A stretch of 64,000 nt of DNA. It comes from Neoarius graeffei (Eukaryota; Chordata; Actinopteri; Siluriformes; Ariidae). The stretch is taken from NCBI RefSeq assembly GCF_027579695.1, contig NC_083583.1, positions 5,581,705 through 5,645,704 on the forward strand, given 5' to 3'. Under the pieces are notes generated by a model. The model was not told the origin of the DNA, did not search any database, and was given only the letters and a program-made list of their open reading frames with translations. The position numbers and the translations under genes are program-made. Positions 1 through 11,770 of the stretch are shown here, piece after piece (positions within the stretch are counted from its first letter, which is position 1; each line of letters opens with the position of its first letter).

Positions 1-34
1 ACCCACCAGGTGCTCGATCTTATCGTTCCTCTTC
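1..34 (-). CDS. kmt5b: kmt5b coding exon, partial (runs off window start)
   Basis: Minus-strand exon fragment following an acceptor read as CATTCCTACAG on the minus strand (positions 35-45). After the first base completes a Trp codon it encodes KRNDKIEHLVG. I recall KRNDKIELLVG from vertebrate KMT5B/SUV420H1, at the start of the SET region. The split Trp codon (TG|G) joins in phase with the exon ending at 121. One residue (H for L) differs from the recalled sequence. The gene continues beyond the window. Confidence 0.75.
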
Positions 35-83
35 CTGTAGGAATGTAAAACACACTTGGAGATCTCATGCGAGTACGAGTTCA

Positions 84-293
<210 letters not shown>

Positions 294-338
294 TCATGTG
301 AAAAATGATGCTTTCAAAAAATAAATAAAAGGACAAAC

Positions 339-506
339 ATGTTGCTTGAAGAGCTTCTCCTGAGCCTTAGTCTTGGACAGAAGATGATTTCTGGAGGAAT
401 CCCCCACACGTTAAAGCTTCAAAAGCTTTCTCAAGGTCATCGTGCTTTTTAAAACTCTCGATAATGTCCTTCAGCTCGTCCTGTCTTCCTTTAATGGGTC
501 GGAAAT
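339..506 (-). CDS. kmt5b: kmt5b exon FRPIKGRQ..., frame disrupted
   Basis: Encodes [20 protein letters not shown] then [14 protein letters not shown], matching the KMT5B segment just N-terminal to the SET domain. A second reading phase gives [13 protein letters not shown], matching the recalled NKNKMQEKLFKEH. Moving from the first block to the second needs one extra base removed in the G run near 407-411. Joining to the upstream exon (phase AG|A) needs one extra C removed near 501. The exon is 168 nt, against 166 expected from the recalled protein. The acceptor is GACTAG (507-512) and the donor GTTTGT follows 339. The invariant Trp of the recalled GEWARHY is replaced by Ser. Read as is, translation stops at a TAA within the exon. 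Confidence 0.85.
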
Positions 507-860
507 CTAGTCGGAATGAAATCAGAACACAGCAGCCGTCATGGATTTCGTACGGCGCGCCCACATTTATGAACATCCATGTTTTCAGGAAAGACTTTCC
601 AAATCACTGGTTTCTTTCTTTTTAAATAAAAACATCTGAAATCAGCGGCTTTATACAAATCATCCAAATCTGTATACATTTTCTACTTGTCTATAATAGA
701 ATATTGATAAAATAACTGGCCAAAAATAAGATTTTCTAGGAAAAAAAACAAAAACAAACACCAGATCAACAATAAATAGATATTTTAGAATTCAAAAATG
801 AACAATGTTTTATTCCTCCACATGGACAACTGGTTGACTTGAACTGTTTGTGATATTTCG

Positions 861-1619
<759 letters not shown>

Positions 1620-2062
1620 AGGTTTTAATCAATTCGGCCTGAAAGATACAAGCAGCACTCCATAAAGAAAATTAATGGTTTTTTTTTTACTTATTTATTT
1701 TTATTACAGCTCAAGCTTCCAGATATATAAAACAGAATCATGCTTTTTTTTGGACAAATATTAGACACCAATCATCTCCACATCCCTTTGATCATGACTG
1801 TAGTTGAACATGATCTTTATCCTGATTTCTATTACATGCTTAGCTTTCTGTAAAACTATTTTTAATGAAAGTTAAAAAAAAATAATAATAAATAAAGCCC
1901 GCCTCCGAAATCAGCCATCCACTACATTTTGTTCCGAAATGATATTTTCTGTAATTTTGGTCAACATTAACAATTTTAAACCTTATTATTTAATATTCAT
2001 TTAGAAATATAAAAAAAAGATGAAAGTAAACAAATAACCAATGAGTTCAGTGACTATAATGT
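1620..2062. other. kmt5b intron, AT-rich, no feature seen
   Basis: AT-rich intronic sequence with short A and T runs. Its last roughly 50 bases resemble 12605-12640, the flank of a related repeat. No exon or RNA gene seen. Confidence 0.5.
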
Positions 2063-2730
2063 TAACTAGAAAAGCACTCAGAGCGCAGACCTCCGCCAAG
2101 AATCCTTTAAAAAAAATCCAGGATCCAGAAGGTGATCCGGATCACCGCCAGAATTTAATGGATTGTTACTTGTGCCCAGTCACACCTCTGGAAAAAATTT
2201 CAGAGCAATCTGTTCATAACTTTTTCCATAATGTTGCTAACAGACAAACCAACAAAAACAAACAAACAAACCAAACAACACTACCGAAAACATAACCTCC
2301 TTGGCGGAAGTAATTATATGCCGGGGGCAGGGTGGGCATCTGGGCGTGTTCTAATTTGTATAATCGTGAATATTCATCAGTCTTGGATTTCTTCAATGCG
2401 ACAGGTGTACAGACTTTTCCGGGCCATTTTTTTAGGACCAAAAAAAAAAAAAAAATTCCAAAACGGATTTAAATGGCATTTACATAATATATCGTAGCAT
2501 TGTTACCTCCGCCAAGGAGGTTATGTTTTCGGTAGCGTTGGTTTGTCTGTTAGCAACATTATGGAAAAAGTAATGAACGGATTGCTCTGAAATTTTTTTC
2601 CAGAGGTGTGACTGGGCACAAGTAACAATCCATTAAATTCTGGCGGTGATCCCGGATCACCTTCTGGATCCCGGATTTTTTTAAAGGATTCTTGGCGGAG
2701 GTCTGCGCTCTCAGAGTGCTTTTCTAGTTA
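2063..2730. repeat. Foldback repeat with 198-bp loop
   Basis: Arms 2063-2308 and 2507-2730 are inverted copies of each other, with outer ends TAACTAGAAAAGCACTC and inner ends CTCCGCCAAGG. The left arm is expanded by an AAAC-rich slip. The loop (2309-2506) is a separate repeat whose close relative stands without arms at 12643-12842. No coding capacity. I read it as a MITE-like or foldback element; no clear target duplication was found. Confidence 0.85.
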
Positions 2731-4059
2731 CAGATATTTCTTTTTGGAAAACTCATGACATCGCTACAGACAGACCCCACTATAACGAACCTTTTTTACT
2801 ACAAACTTTCTCATATCACGAATCAAGTTCGTGTCCCCGCCTTTAATAACAATGAGTTAGTCTTCAAAACAACATCACTGATCCACGCGCTCTTCTTCCC
2901 CCAGAGACAAACAATAAGTAATCAAGTCCGCAGTCAAGTTAACAATACGTATTAACGCCATAAAACAAAGGCTTAATGAGCCTCGCTTAGGTGTCGATCG
3001 CTAACAATTATCGAGAACGCTGATCACTGACTTAAAAAAAAAAAAATCCCTTAAAAGGACTTTATTTTACGAACTAAAAGCAGCTTTACTCGAGTCTTTA
3101 CTCCATCAGGACCGCTGTCATGACTACTCATAAACGCAAGGACATTCGATGTCAGTCAGAAAACACAGGCGACTGACGGACGTAATCGCCGGAAGAGTTT
3201 TTATTTAAAAACGCGCTGGTAAACAGATCCAAATCAGTGATCAAAAATCAAGTGTGGCACAAACGGGATATCAAAGGCAGAGACAAAAGGCAAAATACAT
3301 AAACAGAGTCAGAAACCAGAATGTCAAACACAGTGCTACAAAAGGCTTGGTAACGTGAGACACGAGGTACAGCGCGTAAACATCACAAAGTCTGTGTGTT
3401 GTCAGAGTCCTTATAAGGACACGCTGTGATTGTGCTCTAATCCAGAACAGGTGCATGGTAATTGGTCCTAATGGTGATCTGCGTGTGTACGTGAGTAGCA
3501 GTTCGAGGCGTGCCGCTGCGTGTGTGCGGACATGATAACCGTNNNNNNNNNNNNNCATCCTGAAAAATTCAATTTCAGCGTTTGAAGAAAAAGAGCTCCA
3601 AGACTTCGTCCAGAACTGCAATCAACGTGACGGGCTGAAAAGAAAGAAGATGCAGCAAGCAAATGATGGCGAGTGTGAATTATTGTCTTTACTTAAGCGT
3701 GACTTATTTCCTTTACTTCGTAAATATGTAAGTGAATTAAGTGTAAATATAAATTAAAAACACAGTTGGTGTTGTTTTATGTAACAGTGAGTGTTCGGTG
3801 TGACAAGTGGCTCTATTTCAGTATTATGAACTTCTCAGTACAACAAACTATTTGGACGTCCAACAAGGAGTTCATTACAGCGGGGTTGCAAAGTAATATT
3901 TTGAAAAAGTGAGAATCCTTAGGACATACGATTTTAAGCAACAAAAAACCTTTTCAAAGAATCTGGAGGTTTTGCTTTCAGGGTATTTACAACCGAAAGT
4001 GTTAATTCGCACACCACCAATAAAAGCAATCCGAATAAAAATTACTACGAATTAGAGAC
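2731..4059. other. kmt5b intron with assembly gap
   Basis: A run of 13 N at 3543-3555 marks a gap or masked join. Bases 3190-3540 look like an unclassified dispersed repeat. Frames spanning the Ns are artefacts. Nothing coding was recognised. Confidence 0.6.
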
Positions 4060-4207
4060 CTGGTGTTCATCTTATGGGTTTGAAAGCCGAGGTAAGGATC
4101 GAGGATGAGGCTTGTGGTCAGGTCATCGTTCTCACACAGTTCCTTAGCGGTCATTCCTGATGACGGGACGTGGCGTCTTTCCACCTCCATCGGCCCACCG
4201 TTGAAAC
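4060..4207 (-). CDS. kmt5b: kmt5b exon CENDDL...[11 protein letters not shown]
   Basis: Minus-strand exon with acceptor TTTGTTCAG and donor GTCTCT, 148 nt, phases 1 in and 2 out. It encodes [18 protein letters not shown], then [12 protein letters not shown], then [19 protein letters not shown]. The CENDDLxTSLxLDPYLGF block is diagnostic of the SUV420 family N-domain, which packs against the SET domain. This exon has no frame problem and joins in phase to the upstream exon ending at 6994. Confidence 0.93.
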
Positions 4208-4799
4208 CTGAACAAACCAAAAACAATTACAGAAACATCAGACCAAGTTATTCATTCATTCATTCCGCTTCAGTCAGCATTTTATTTGAAATACAGAGAT
4301 AAATCTTAATCCTTTTGGGGATAAAATTATAATTACTCAAGCTCCAAGAGTGGATTTTTTTTTTAAATTGAGGAACAAGAATAAAAATGACGTGCATGTG
4401 ATGTGTTCAATATTCCAGAAAATCCTACCGATATCACAGACATCATACCAAGAGAAAAATTATTTATAATTATTACTCTTCCGAAAAAGGTACAGTGCTG
4501 AGCGTAAATGAGTACACCCCCTTTGCAAAGTAACATTTTAAACAATATCTCAGTGAACACAAACAATTTCCAAAATGTTGACAAGACAAAGTTTAATATA
4601 ACATCTGTTATATTAAAATGAGTACACCCCACAACAAAAACTACTCCATCTAGTACTTTGTATGGCCTCCATGATTTTTAATGACCGCACCAAGTCTTCT
4701 AGGCATGGAATGAACAAGTTGGCGACATTTTGCAACATCAATCTTTTTCCATTCTTCAACAACGACCTCTTTTAGTGACTGGATGCTGGATGGAGAGCG

Positions 4800-6366
4800 A
4801 TGCTCAACTTGTCTCTTCAGAATTCCCCAAAGAAAATTTCTTTACACCACAAAGGTGAAGGCTACAAGAAGATCAGCAAAGCTTTACTTATCAGTCAGAA
4901 TACTGTAGCAAAAGTGGTGCAAAAATTTAAGAAAGATGGAACTGCAACCATCTCACAGAGACGTCCAGGTCGTCCACGGAAGTTAACACCTCGGCAGGAG
5001 CGTCTTCTGACGAGAAGGGTTGAAGAAAATCGGCATGCAAGTTCACTGCAGTTATCTAAAGAAGCAGAAAGCCAAATTGGGGTGACTATTTCCCGTGACA
5101 CAATACGGCGTACACTGCAGAGGAATGGCATGCATGGATGCCGTCCACGAAAGAAGCCTCTCCTAAAGCCCAGGCACAAAAAAGCCCGCCCAGAGTTTGC
5201 CAGGGCCCATGCTGACAAAGATGAAGACTACTGGGACTCTATACTCTGGAGTGATGAGACCAAGATAAATGTTTTTGGAACTGATGGCTTCAAAACTGTA
5301 TGGCGTCGCAAAGGCGAGGAATACAAAGAAAAATGCCTGGTGCCTACAGTGAAACATGGTGGTGGCAGTGTCCTTATGTGGGGCTGCATGAGTGCTGCTG
5401 GTGTCGGGGAGCTGCATTTCATTGATGGCATCATGAATTCACAGATGTATTGCTCTATACTGAAAGAGAAGATGCTACCATCACTCCGTGCCCTTGGTCG
5501 TCGTGCACTTTTCCAAATAGGACAATGATCCTAAACACACATCTAAAGGTGATGATACACGGGGCAACTTTTTGGGCAATGTTGCCGAGCAATGTTGCTG
5601 GCAATGGGCAAATAGGTGAGATACAGGGCAACTTTTCAGGGCAACAACAGTTAGCAACGGCAGTTTACAGTTTGCTAAAAAAAAAACAAAAAAAAAAAAC
5701 AAAAAAAAAAAAACGATGTCTTAATTTTTGCTGTGACTATTTAATCAAGCTGTCTGTTGTTTTTTTAGAGCTTTGGTGAGGTAAATTCCTCCATATAGAA
5801 TATTAAAATAACTTACCGGCGTAAAAACAGATGAGGAGTCTCTCCATCTCTTCACTCCACTGACACTGAGCGGCCGCCATATTTGTTTGAAATTTCTGAT
5901 CCGAACCTCACCGGAGGTCACATGACTCGATACTCGCGTTCTGATTGGCTTATCTCAAAAAGTTGCCAGAGATTATCAAAACCATTCAGAAAGAAACAAT
6001 GTTGCCCAATCTCAATAGAAAAGAGTCAAAACGCAATTGCCCAGCAACATTGCTCGGCAACATTGCCCAAAAAGTTGCCCCGTGTATCATCACCATAAGG
6101 CCACTGTTGGATTTCTGAAGAAGAACAGGGTGAAAGTGATTCAGTGGCCAAGTACGTCTCCTGATCTGAACCCAATTGAACACCGATGGGGAATTCTGAA
6201 GAGACAAGTTGAGCATCACTCTCCATCCAGCATCCAGTCACTCAAAGAGGTCGTTGTTGAAGAATGGAAAAAGATTGATGTTGCAAAATGTCACCAACTT
6301 GTTCATTCCATGCCTAGAAGACTTGGTGCCGTCATTAAAAATCATGGAGGCCATACAAAGTACTAG
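4800..6366 (+). pseudogene. Tc1-like transposase, rearranged and interrupted
   Basis: The DDE transposase is read in two blocks. Bases 4800-5528 carry the paired-like HTH region (GEGYKKISKALLISQNT, then RRPGRPRKLTPRQERLL) and the first catalytic Asp in WSDETKINVFG. After the inserted MITE, 6100-6366 carries the SPDLNPIEHRWG block with the catalytic Glu and the C-terminus. A one-base insertion just before the DNDPKH motif (about 5519) shifts the frame, and the MITE interrupts the gene about 25 bases later. The first 11 residues come from the inverted 3' arm, not from a normal N-terminus. Clearly inactive. Confidence 0.9.
5547..6095. mobile_element. TAA-flanked MITE (PIF/Harbinger-like)
   Basis: 549 bp. 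The terminal inverted repeats GGTGATGATACACGGGGCAA run on for more than 50 bp (GGCAATGTTGCCGAGCAATG...). The flanking 3-bp duplication is TAA (5544-5546, 6096-6098), which suits PIF/Harbinger. No transposase remnant recognised. Nested in the Tc1-like transposase gene, so younger than it. Confidence 0.82.
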
Positions 6367-6599
6367 ATGGAGTAGTTTTTGTTGTGGGGTGTACTCATTT
6401 TTGCACCGCCCTAATTTGAGTAAAACTGAAAAATGTGTAATCCAAGTTATATTATTAACCTTACTTTCACGTTATAAGTTAAACAGATGTTATATTAAAC
6501 TTTGTCTTTTCAACATTTTGGAAATTGTGTTCACTGAGATATTGTTTAAAATGTTACTTTTCAAAGGGGGTGCACTCATTTACGCTCAGCACTGTATAT

Positions 6600-6990
6600 G
6601 CACACAGTACTTTTTTTTTTTTTTAATCCCTACACACTTTCAGGACAGATTTATAAACCTTATCCTTTTATGAACTCCTAAAATACTAGGCATGTTATTT
6701 TACAACTTGTGTACACTAATATCAGGGCTATTTATTTGGAAGCCTGATTATTTTATTTGAGTAAAATTGGCATTACATTGCTTGGTTTTACATTACTGAA
6801 TCTTGGATTAAAATGCCGTTCAAGTCTGGTTCATTTAATTTCCTAGTTATAAGTGAAGATGAAAAAAATTCTAAATTTAAATGCTGTTGTGTTGTTTGTT
6901 GCTGGGACATGAACAGGCACCATATTGTTTGGATTTTCATTCCCTACCTGAGACATGGAGTTTTGAGAGAGTATGGTGAATAAAACGACT
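6600..6990. other. kmt5b intron, no feature seen
   Basis: AT-rich intron between the Tc1-like element and the first coding exon. No repeat terminus or exon recognised. Confidence 0.5.
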
Positions 6991-6993
6991 CAC

Positions 6994-7141
6994 GGCGGCT
7001 GCATCTCCGGCTGCTGAGCGAGCTCTTGCCGTGACGCAGATGCTGAGCGCGGCTCTGGCTCCCCGGCTGCTCGCTGAACCTGCTGCCATGTCGCCTGCCA
7101 TTTACTACCATGTTCTTCTTGGATTCGCCCATCCACTTCAT
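6994..7141 (-). CDS. kmt5b: kmt5b first coding exon
   Basis: The initiator ATG is at 7141. The 148-nt coding part encodes MKWMGESKKNMVVNGRRHGS and 29 more basic, Ser-rich residues, ending at a strong donor GTGAGT. The start MKWxGESKxNMVVNGRR is the KMT5B-specific N-terminus as I recall it, which separates this gene from kmt5c. The exon probably begins at 7181, after TTCATCTCCGCTTCAG, so about 40 nt are 5' UTR. The intron to the next exon (4208-6993) contains the Tc1-like element at 4493-6594. No upstream non-coding exon was located with confidence. Confidence 0.92.
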
Positions 7142-7723
7142 ACCCGCAGAACGCCCGCATCAGTTGCATTGAGTCTCTGTGCTGAAGCGGAGATGAATAC
7201 AAAGACATCAACGATGGTTTAGAGCTTCACGAACATTCAATGTAACTACAAACGGACAAAAAGCACAACACGTCTCGGCTAACTTTAGTGACGAACAATA
7301 GTTTTAAGTGTCATGGTAACATCATGTTAAATAAGAGGAGAGTCTTTCGGCTGGGTAGGAATTGTAGTATTCCAAGTTGAGCTGCTCCTATTTTCAGTTG
7401 ACTGACATTTCAGGTCTCTGTGGGTTGTCTAGAGCCCTGTGGTTATATACCATGGGATGGTCTTCCATATGTTTGTCCAACCGTGCTCTGAATACATTAA
7501 CATTTAGCGCTGGAACAACTGTCTCAGGCAGGTTATTCCACCAACAGACCACTTGGTTGCTGAAGAAATAGTCTTTTGTTGCTCTTGACGGTGTTCTTTT
7601 TCAGTTGTAGACTATGCCCTCTTGTCTTGGTGTTTGTCTTCATTCCTGTTATGCATGCCTTTGTATCGGAGAGATAATGAGATGAGATGAGATATGATCT
7701 TTGTAGGTGTTTATCATATCGCC

Positions 7724-8167
7724 TCATAGTCTGCGGTACACTAATGTAGGTAGCTTAAGAGTTTTCAGTCTGCCTTCATACGGAAGATCCCTCAGTCCAG
7801 GTACTCGTTTTGTGGCACGTCTCTGAACACTCTCAATCTGTTCTGCCAATTTCCACATGTAGGGTGACCATATTGGGGCACTGTACTCCAGATGTGGGCG
7901 TATCAGTGACTTGTACAGGAGAGAGATGATGCCTTGATCCACGTATTCAAATGATCTCCACACAAGTCCTGCAATCTGGTTGGCTTTTGAGACTATAACT
8001 GCTATATGGTTCTCAAAACTGAGCTTGTCCACCAGAGTCCCCAGGTCTTTTTCCTGTTGTGTGAAGGCTAACGGCACCATTCTTGTTTTATTAGTAATGG
8101 TACATGTGTAATCAGGACGCCCTGAACCAATTCGGATCGCTGTACATTTGTCAGGGTGGAAGCACAA
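7724..8167 (-). pseudogene. LINE reverse transcriptase, C-terminal part
   Basis: An open 147-codon block encoding the thumb and connection region of a non-LTR reverse transcriptase, with SKANQIAGLVWRSFEYVD and RRATKRVPGLRDLPYEGRL. It continues upstream to the hAT-like insertion at 8198. Downstream, in another frame, it runs to about 7395. It is part of the minus-strand LINE and not a host gene. Confidence 0.85.
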
Positions 8168-8198
8168 CTGCCACTTTCCTGCCCAACCTTGTAGACTA

Positions 8199-8852
8199 CA
8201 GGCTTTCGTCTAAACGGGGGAACAGGGGCGCTGCGCCCTCTTACTCTCAGTGTGCGCCCCCTTACCGACTCCGTGAAAACATCCCAGCAACACTACGTGA
8301 CAATGTGTCTGATCATCAAATACGTTATAATTGCTCCAAAAATATTCCAATCATAGTAGATACACCGCCAGACGGTGCAAAAACAATCCGAATTGGCATT
8401 TTCCAGACTGAAGCGCCATGTTGTTTAGTTGTTTACTTGTCACGGCTGCTCTCGCGAGATTTGACATTGGTTACATACAAGGTCAGCTGACTTGTAGAGC
8501 AAGATTTCTCGAGACTGAATGACCTTTCACCCAGCAGCACGGGAGCTTTTGACAGGAGTAGTTCGCAAGTTGTTTTTGTTGACACTTGGGCATTTAAAGA
8601 TGTCATCCCGCGGCACGAAGCGGAAAAAAGCCAAAGACTGTCCGAGGCAGAAGAAGATTACTTCTTTCTTTTTCAATGTTGACAGACAATTTGTTACAAT
8701 TTCCCTCTCAGATAGCCTCAGAATGTCCCATTGGAGCATTTTTCAAAGGCTTTGCACGGCGGGGGGGGACAACCGGCACCATCTCCCCCCCCCGCTTCGC
8801 TCCCTTGCCATGGTGAGTGCCCTCATACTAAATTTTTCTAGAAAAAACCCTG
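8199..8852 (+). mobile_element. hAT-like element with transposase N-terminus
   Basis: The termini are imperfect inverted repeats (CAGGCTTTCGTCTA at the left; CAGGGTTTTTTCTA as reverse complement of the right end). The flanking repeat GACTA (8194-8198, 8853-8857) suits the 5-bp hAT5 type. Inside, 8600-8683 encodes MSSRGTKRKKAKDCPRQKK then ITSFF, the usual start of a hAT transposase. The rest of the transposase is missing. Confidence 0.65.
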
Positions 8853-9035
8853 GACTAGAAAGGTCTTGTTGGAGCAGTTCACATTCCCACTCATGACTGA
8901 CTGGGCAGAACATCTTTATGCAAAGATAACAAATAGTACTGGTCCCAACACATTGCCTTGTGGCACTCCACTGCTTACCTCAGCCCATCCTGATTTGGTC
9001 CCATTGACACAAACTCTTTGCTTACGCTCAGTTAA

Positions 9036-9852
9036 GCTGGGCATACACTGTGCGATTTTTTCAATCGCGGTATTCAGCTGCTGCTCACGCTGTACGAGTG
9101 AATCGCAGGGGTAAACAGCACGCAACTTACGATTCCTGTTCTCACACTATACGATCCAATGCTCGGATGTGATCTGACTGCTCACACTGTACTTCCATAC
9201 ACGACTCGTCGGATTCTTGTATCCGGAACTGCAACGTGAAAAAGAAGAGGAGGAGGAGACCGGAAGTGGGAGATGCTCGGACGCTCACAGATCTTTCCTG
9301 ATAATGAGAATGCTCAACAAAAATAAACGCCTTGCCTTGGCAATTTGTGCTATTCTGTGCGCAGACACGAAAAAGAAAAGGCGAAGACGGCATGTATGGA
9401 CGAGGAAATGGCTTGGCAGACGTGGACAGTATGGTCTGTCAATTCTCCAAGGAGAGCTGGAGGTAAGCATACTCCACAGACCTTTTAACACCTGCTGTGT
9501 CTGTCTGTCTGTAGGCTACTTATTATAGTTCTGTCAACTTTTACTTTCTACTCTTCTCCATTTGTAGGCTAGTAGGCATGTGTAGTGTGACAGGTTGAGG
9601 TAAATCGGCTCGTGACACTGCTTCAACAGTGCGATAGCCTCACGATGGGCGACCAGGATTTCAAACAGGTTCGATTTTCATCCGATCGATCGGGAGGAGG
9701 TCGTGAGGTGTTAATCACTTGTCGTTACCCCATGTATACTACACGATCCGAGATGCACGATTGAGCCAAAACTCGGCCTGATCTCCAAAATAGTCGCATG
9801 AGTGAAAATCGTGTCAAAATCGGGCCAAAAATTGTACAGTGTATGCCCAGCA
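9036..9852 (+). mobile_element. Harbinger-like element with first transposase exon
   Basis: 817 bp with terminal repeats GCTGGGCATACACTGT and flanking TAA (9033-9035, 9853-9855). Bases 9304-9462 encode KNKRLALAICAILCADTK followed by KKRRRRHVWTRKWLGRR, the basic and Trp-rich start typical of HARBI1-like nucleases. The exon ends in a good splice donor, GAG|GTAAGC, at 9462/9463. The nuclease domain itself is absent. Confidence 0.78.
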
Positions 9853-10580
9853 TAAGAAAGGAATTGATCCAATGTAGCAAATTGCCCTTGATGCCGTAGC
9901 TTTCAATCTTTGCTAGGAGACATATTGGTACAGAGTCAAAGGCTTTGCGAAAGTCCAAATATATAACATCGACCGGCAAACCCTGGTTGAACCACCCTGT
10001 CCAGTCCTCCAAACATTCAAGCATTTGTGTCACTGTAGACCTCCCTGGAAGAAACCCATGCTGATGCCGTGTGAATAGACCATTCATTTTCATTTGGGAT
10101 ACCAGTGCATCTCTAATGGCTCCTTCTAAAACTTTTCCAGTGACAGATGTTAGGCTGACTGGACGATAGTTGCTCGGAGCTTTCTTGCATCCTTTTCTTT
10201 TTTTTAAAGATTGGTGTTATATGCCCAATTTTCCATTCACTGGGGAGCTTACCTTCTTCAAGTGACTTGGTGAATATTATCCACAAGGGTACTGATAATG
10301 TCTCTGCTAGCTCTTTAAGAACGTGGGTAGATGTTGTCTGGTCCCATTGACTTGTTTGGGTTTAATTTTTTTTTTTAATCTTTTACACACATCACTCACA
10401 CTAACTTCAATCTTGCTTAGTTCTACACTGTACTGTTGCTGTCTTGATATAGGGATGGACTGTGTGTCCTATTTTGTAAAGGTACTAACAAAGAATTTAT
10501 TAAGTAGTTCTGCTTTTTCCTCATCAGTGCATGCCACAGATGTTTCATCCACCAAGTCTGGTCTACATTCTGTTGTTTGA

Positions 10581-10930
10581 AACTATAAACAAATAGCTGA
10601 GGAACTACAGGTCAACTGGGCTGAAGTTCTGTGCAACCTAGATGTTGAGGAAAGTTGGTCAGTCTTTTCTAGCAAGATTAAATCTGCAGTCAACAAGAAC
10701 ATATCCAAGATAACACCACCATTAAAGAAGAAAGGAAGGTTATCATGGAAGGATAGAGACTACCACCAAACTGAACAAAGAGCGTCGAATAAGTATTGTG
10801 AAACTAAGCGACAGGAGGACTACAAAAAAAATATACCAGGATACGTAACCAAGCACGCTGGGCTTCAAGAAAGGCACTAAAGAAATTCGAGAAACAATTG
10901 GCTTGAAATATCAAGAACTAGATAGAACTC
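10581..10930 (+). mobile_element. Inverted 5' segment of the same LINE
   Basis: Plus-strand translation gives EELQVNWAEVLCNLDVEESW and SSKIKSAVNKNISKITPPLK, the linker between endonuclease and RT in this type of LINE. It lies in opposite orientation to the RT block and directly abuts its 5' end. This is the arrangement produced by twin priming. Confidence 0.72.
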
Positions 10931-11166
10931 GACGCCAACGGCGTTGATGGGGATGCCTCCGCCCGGTAGACTACACGCCTTATTAAGTTGTGATTTGGGG
11001 ATGGACATTTGACCTCACAGTAATCATGACCTGGTGAAATTACGGTACTTGTATCAGCCTTGGAGATATTGTGTTCACAAGGTTTTCGGACAGACATTTG
11101 ACCTCACAGTGACCTTGACCTTAGGATCTCAAAATCTAATCAGTTTATCTTTGTCCCCAAATGCAC

Positions 11167-11770
11167 TAGGGCTGGGAATCGATCCAGTTTTCCTGGATCG
11201 ATTCGATTCCGATTCATAAGGTCACGGTCCGATTCGATATCGATCTACTTAGATATTGCTGGATTGTCACTTTAAAGTAAAAACTGTCCGTACTGACAGG
11301 AACAGCCCCATATGTGTTTGTGCATGTAATTTAACACCAAATGCTTTCTCCAGTGCAGTTTGATTCGCCACAGGTTTAGCTGAAACTGTGTCGGCGTGGT
11401 GCCTGGATTAGTGGTTGCGGAGATTGGTTGTATTGCCACTATATTTTACCTCTATGTGGCACAGTTTGCACACTGCTTTTGTTCTGTCGACTTCGTCTCT
11501 ATCCTCGTAAAGTTTGAATCCAAAGTAATGCCATACATCAGCTTTCAGGCCAGGCAGTGATTTTAGCTGTGCAGCTTCAGCCATCTCGCGTTCTTAAGTT
11601 TTAGTTTTGTTTGCCGGCACCCGCTTTTTATAGCGGTCCTTGCGCGATCGAGAAAATAGTGCCTATAGCCACCTGGAAGAGATCGATCCACACATTTTTG
11701 AATCGATCTCGTATTTTTTGAACGTGAATCGATTATCGGCTCGTGGATCGATCTTTTGAACCCAGCCCTA
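11167..11770 (-). mobile_element. 604-bp hAT element with perfect 8-bp target duplication
   Basis: Termini TAGGGCTGGG and CCCAGCCCTA, with ATCGAT-rich subterminal repeats. The flanking duplication AAATGCAC (11159-11166 and 11771-11778) is exact and 8 bp, the hAT signature. The body holds the BED finger exon described separately. Internally deleted and non-autonomous. Confidence 0.93.
11408..11584 (-). pseudogene. BED zinc finger start of a hAT transposase
   Basis: The 58-codon frame opens with MAEAAQLKSLPGLKADVWHY and continues FGFKLYEDRDEVDRTKAVCK then LCHIEVKYSG. It is a BED finger: the aromatic WHYFGF, the CKLC pair, then NLRNH with the second His group just after. A TAA (11408-11410) replaces the Leu codon expected between NH and SRHH. 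Beyond that stop the frame stays open for about 40 more codons. It resembles the start of ZBED1-like transposases. The catalytic domain is missing. Confidence 0.88.

Larger units (their letters stand above)
4493..6594 (+). mobile_element. Tc1-like transposon with self-inverted 5' end
   Basis: TA-flanked (4491-4492, 6595-6596). The termini CAGTGCTGAGCGTAAATGAG are inverted at both ends. The inverted arms are very long: 4493 to about 4833 matches the reverse complement of about 6190-6594, with an internal deletion of roughly 75 bp in the left arm. The right arm is the transposase 3' end, so the left arm is an inverted copy of the C-terminal coding region. A 549-bp MITE (5547-6095) sits inside. 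Without it the element is about 1.55 kb, the usual Tc1 size. Confidence 0.9.
7360..10580 (-). mobile_element. CR1-group LINE, minus strand, with two nested transposons
   Basis: Three collinear blocks of one reverse transcriptase gene read on the minus strand. Block 9853-10580 has QHGFLPGRSTVTQMLECL and VIYLDFRKAFDSVP. Block 8853-9035 has [18 protein letters not shown]. Block 7390-8198 has WQLCFHPDKC, SLIRPHLEYSAPIWSPY and the C-terminal KDYFFSNQVVCWWNNLPE region. The gaps are filled exactly by a Harbinger-like element (9036-9852) and a hAT-like element (8199-8852). Several stops and frameshifts are present. The FADD box is lost at the hAT-like insertion. Confidence 0.88.

Noticed and set aside
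367..576. Extending the kmt5b exon upstream to an ATG at 576
   Set aside because: The extra 23 residues match nothing in the family, and a good acceptor lies at 507-512.
3271..3662. Frames across the N run
   Set aside because: They translate an assembly gap; no motif on either side.
8104..8490. 128-codon plus-strand frame
   Set aside because: Crosses the junction of the LINE and the hAT-like insertion; chimeric by position.
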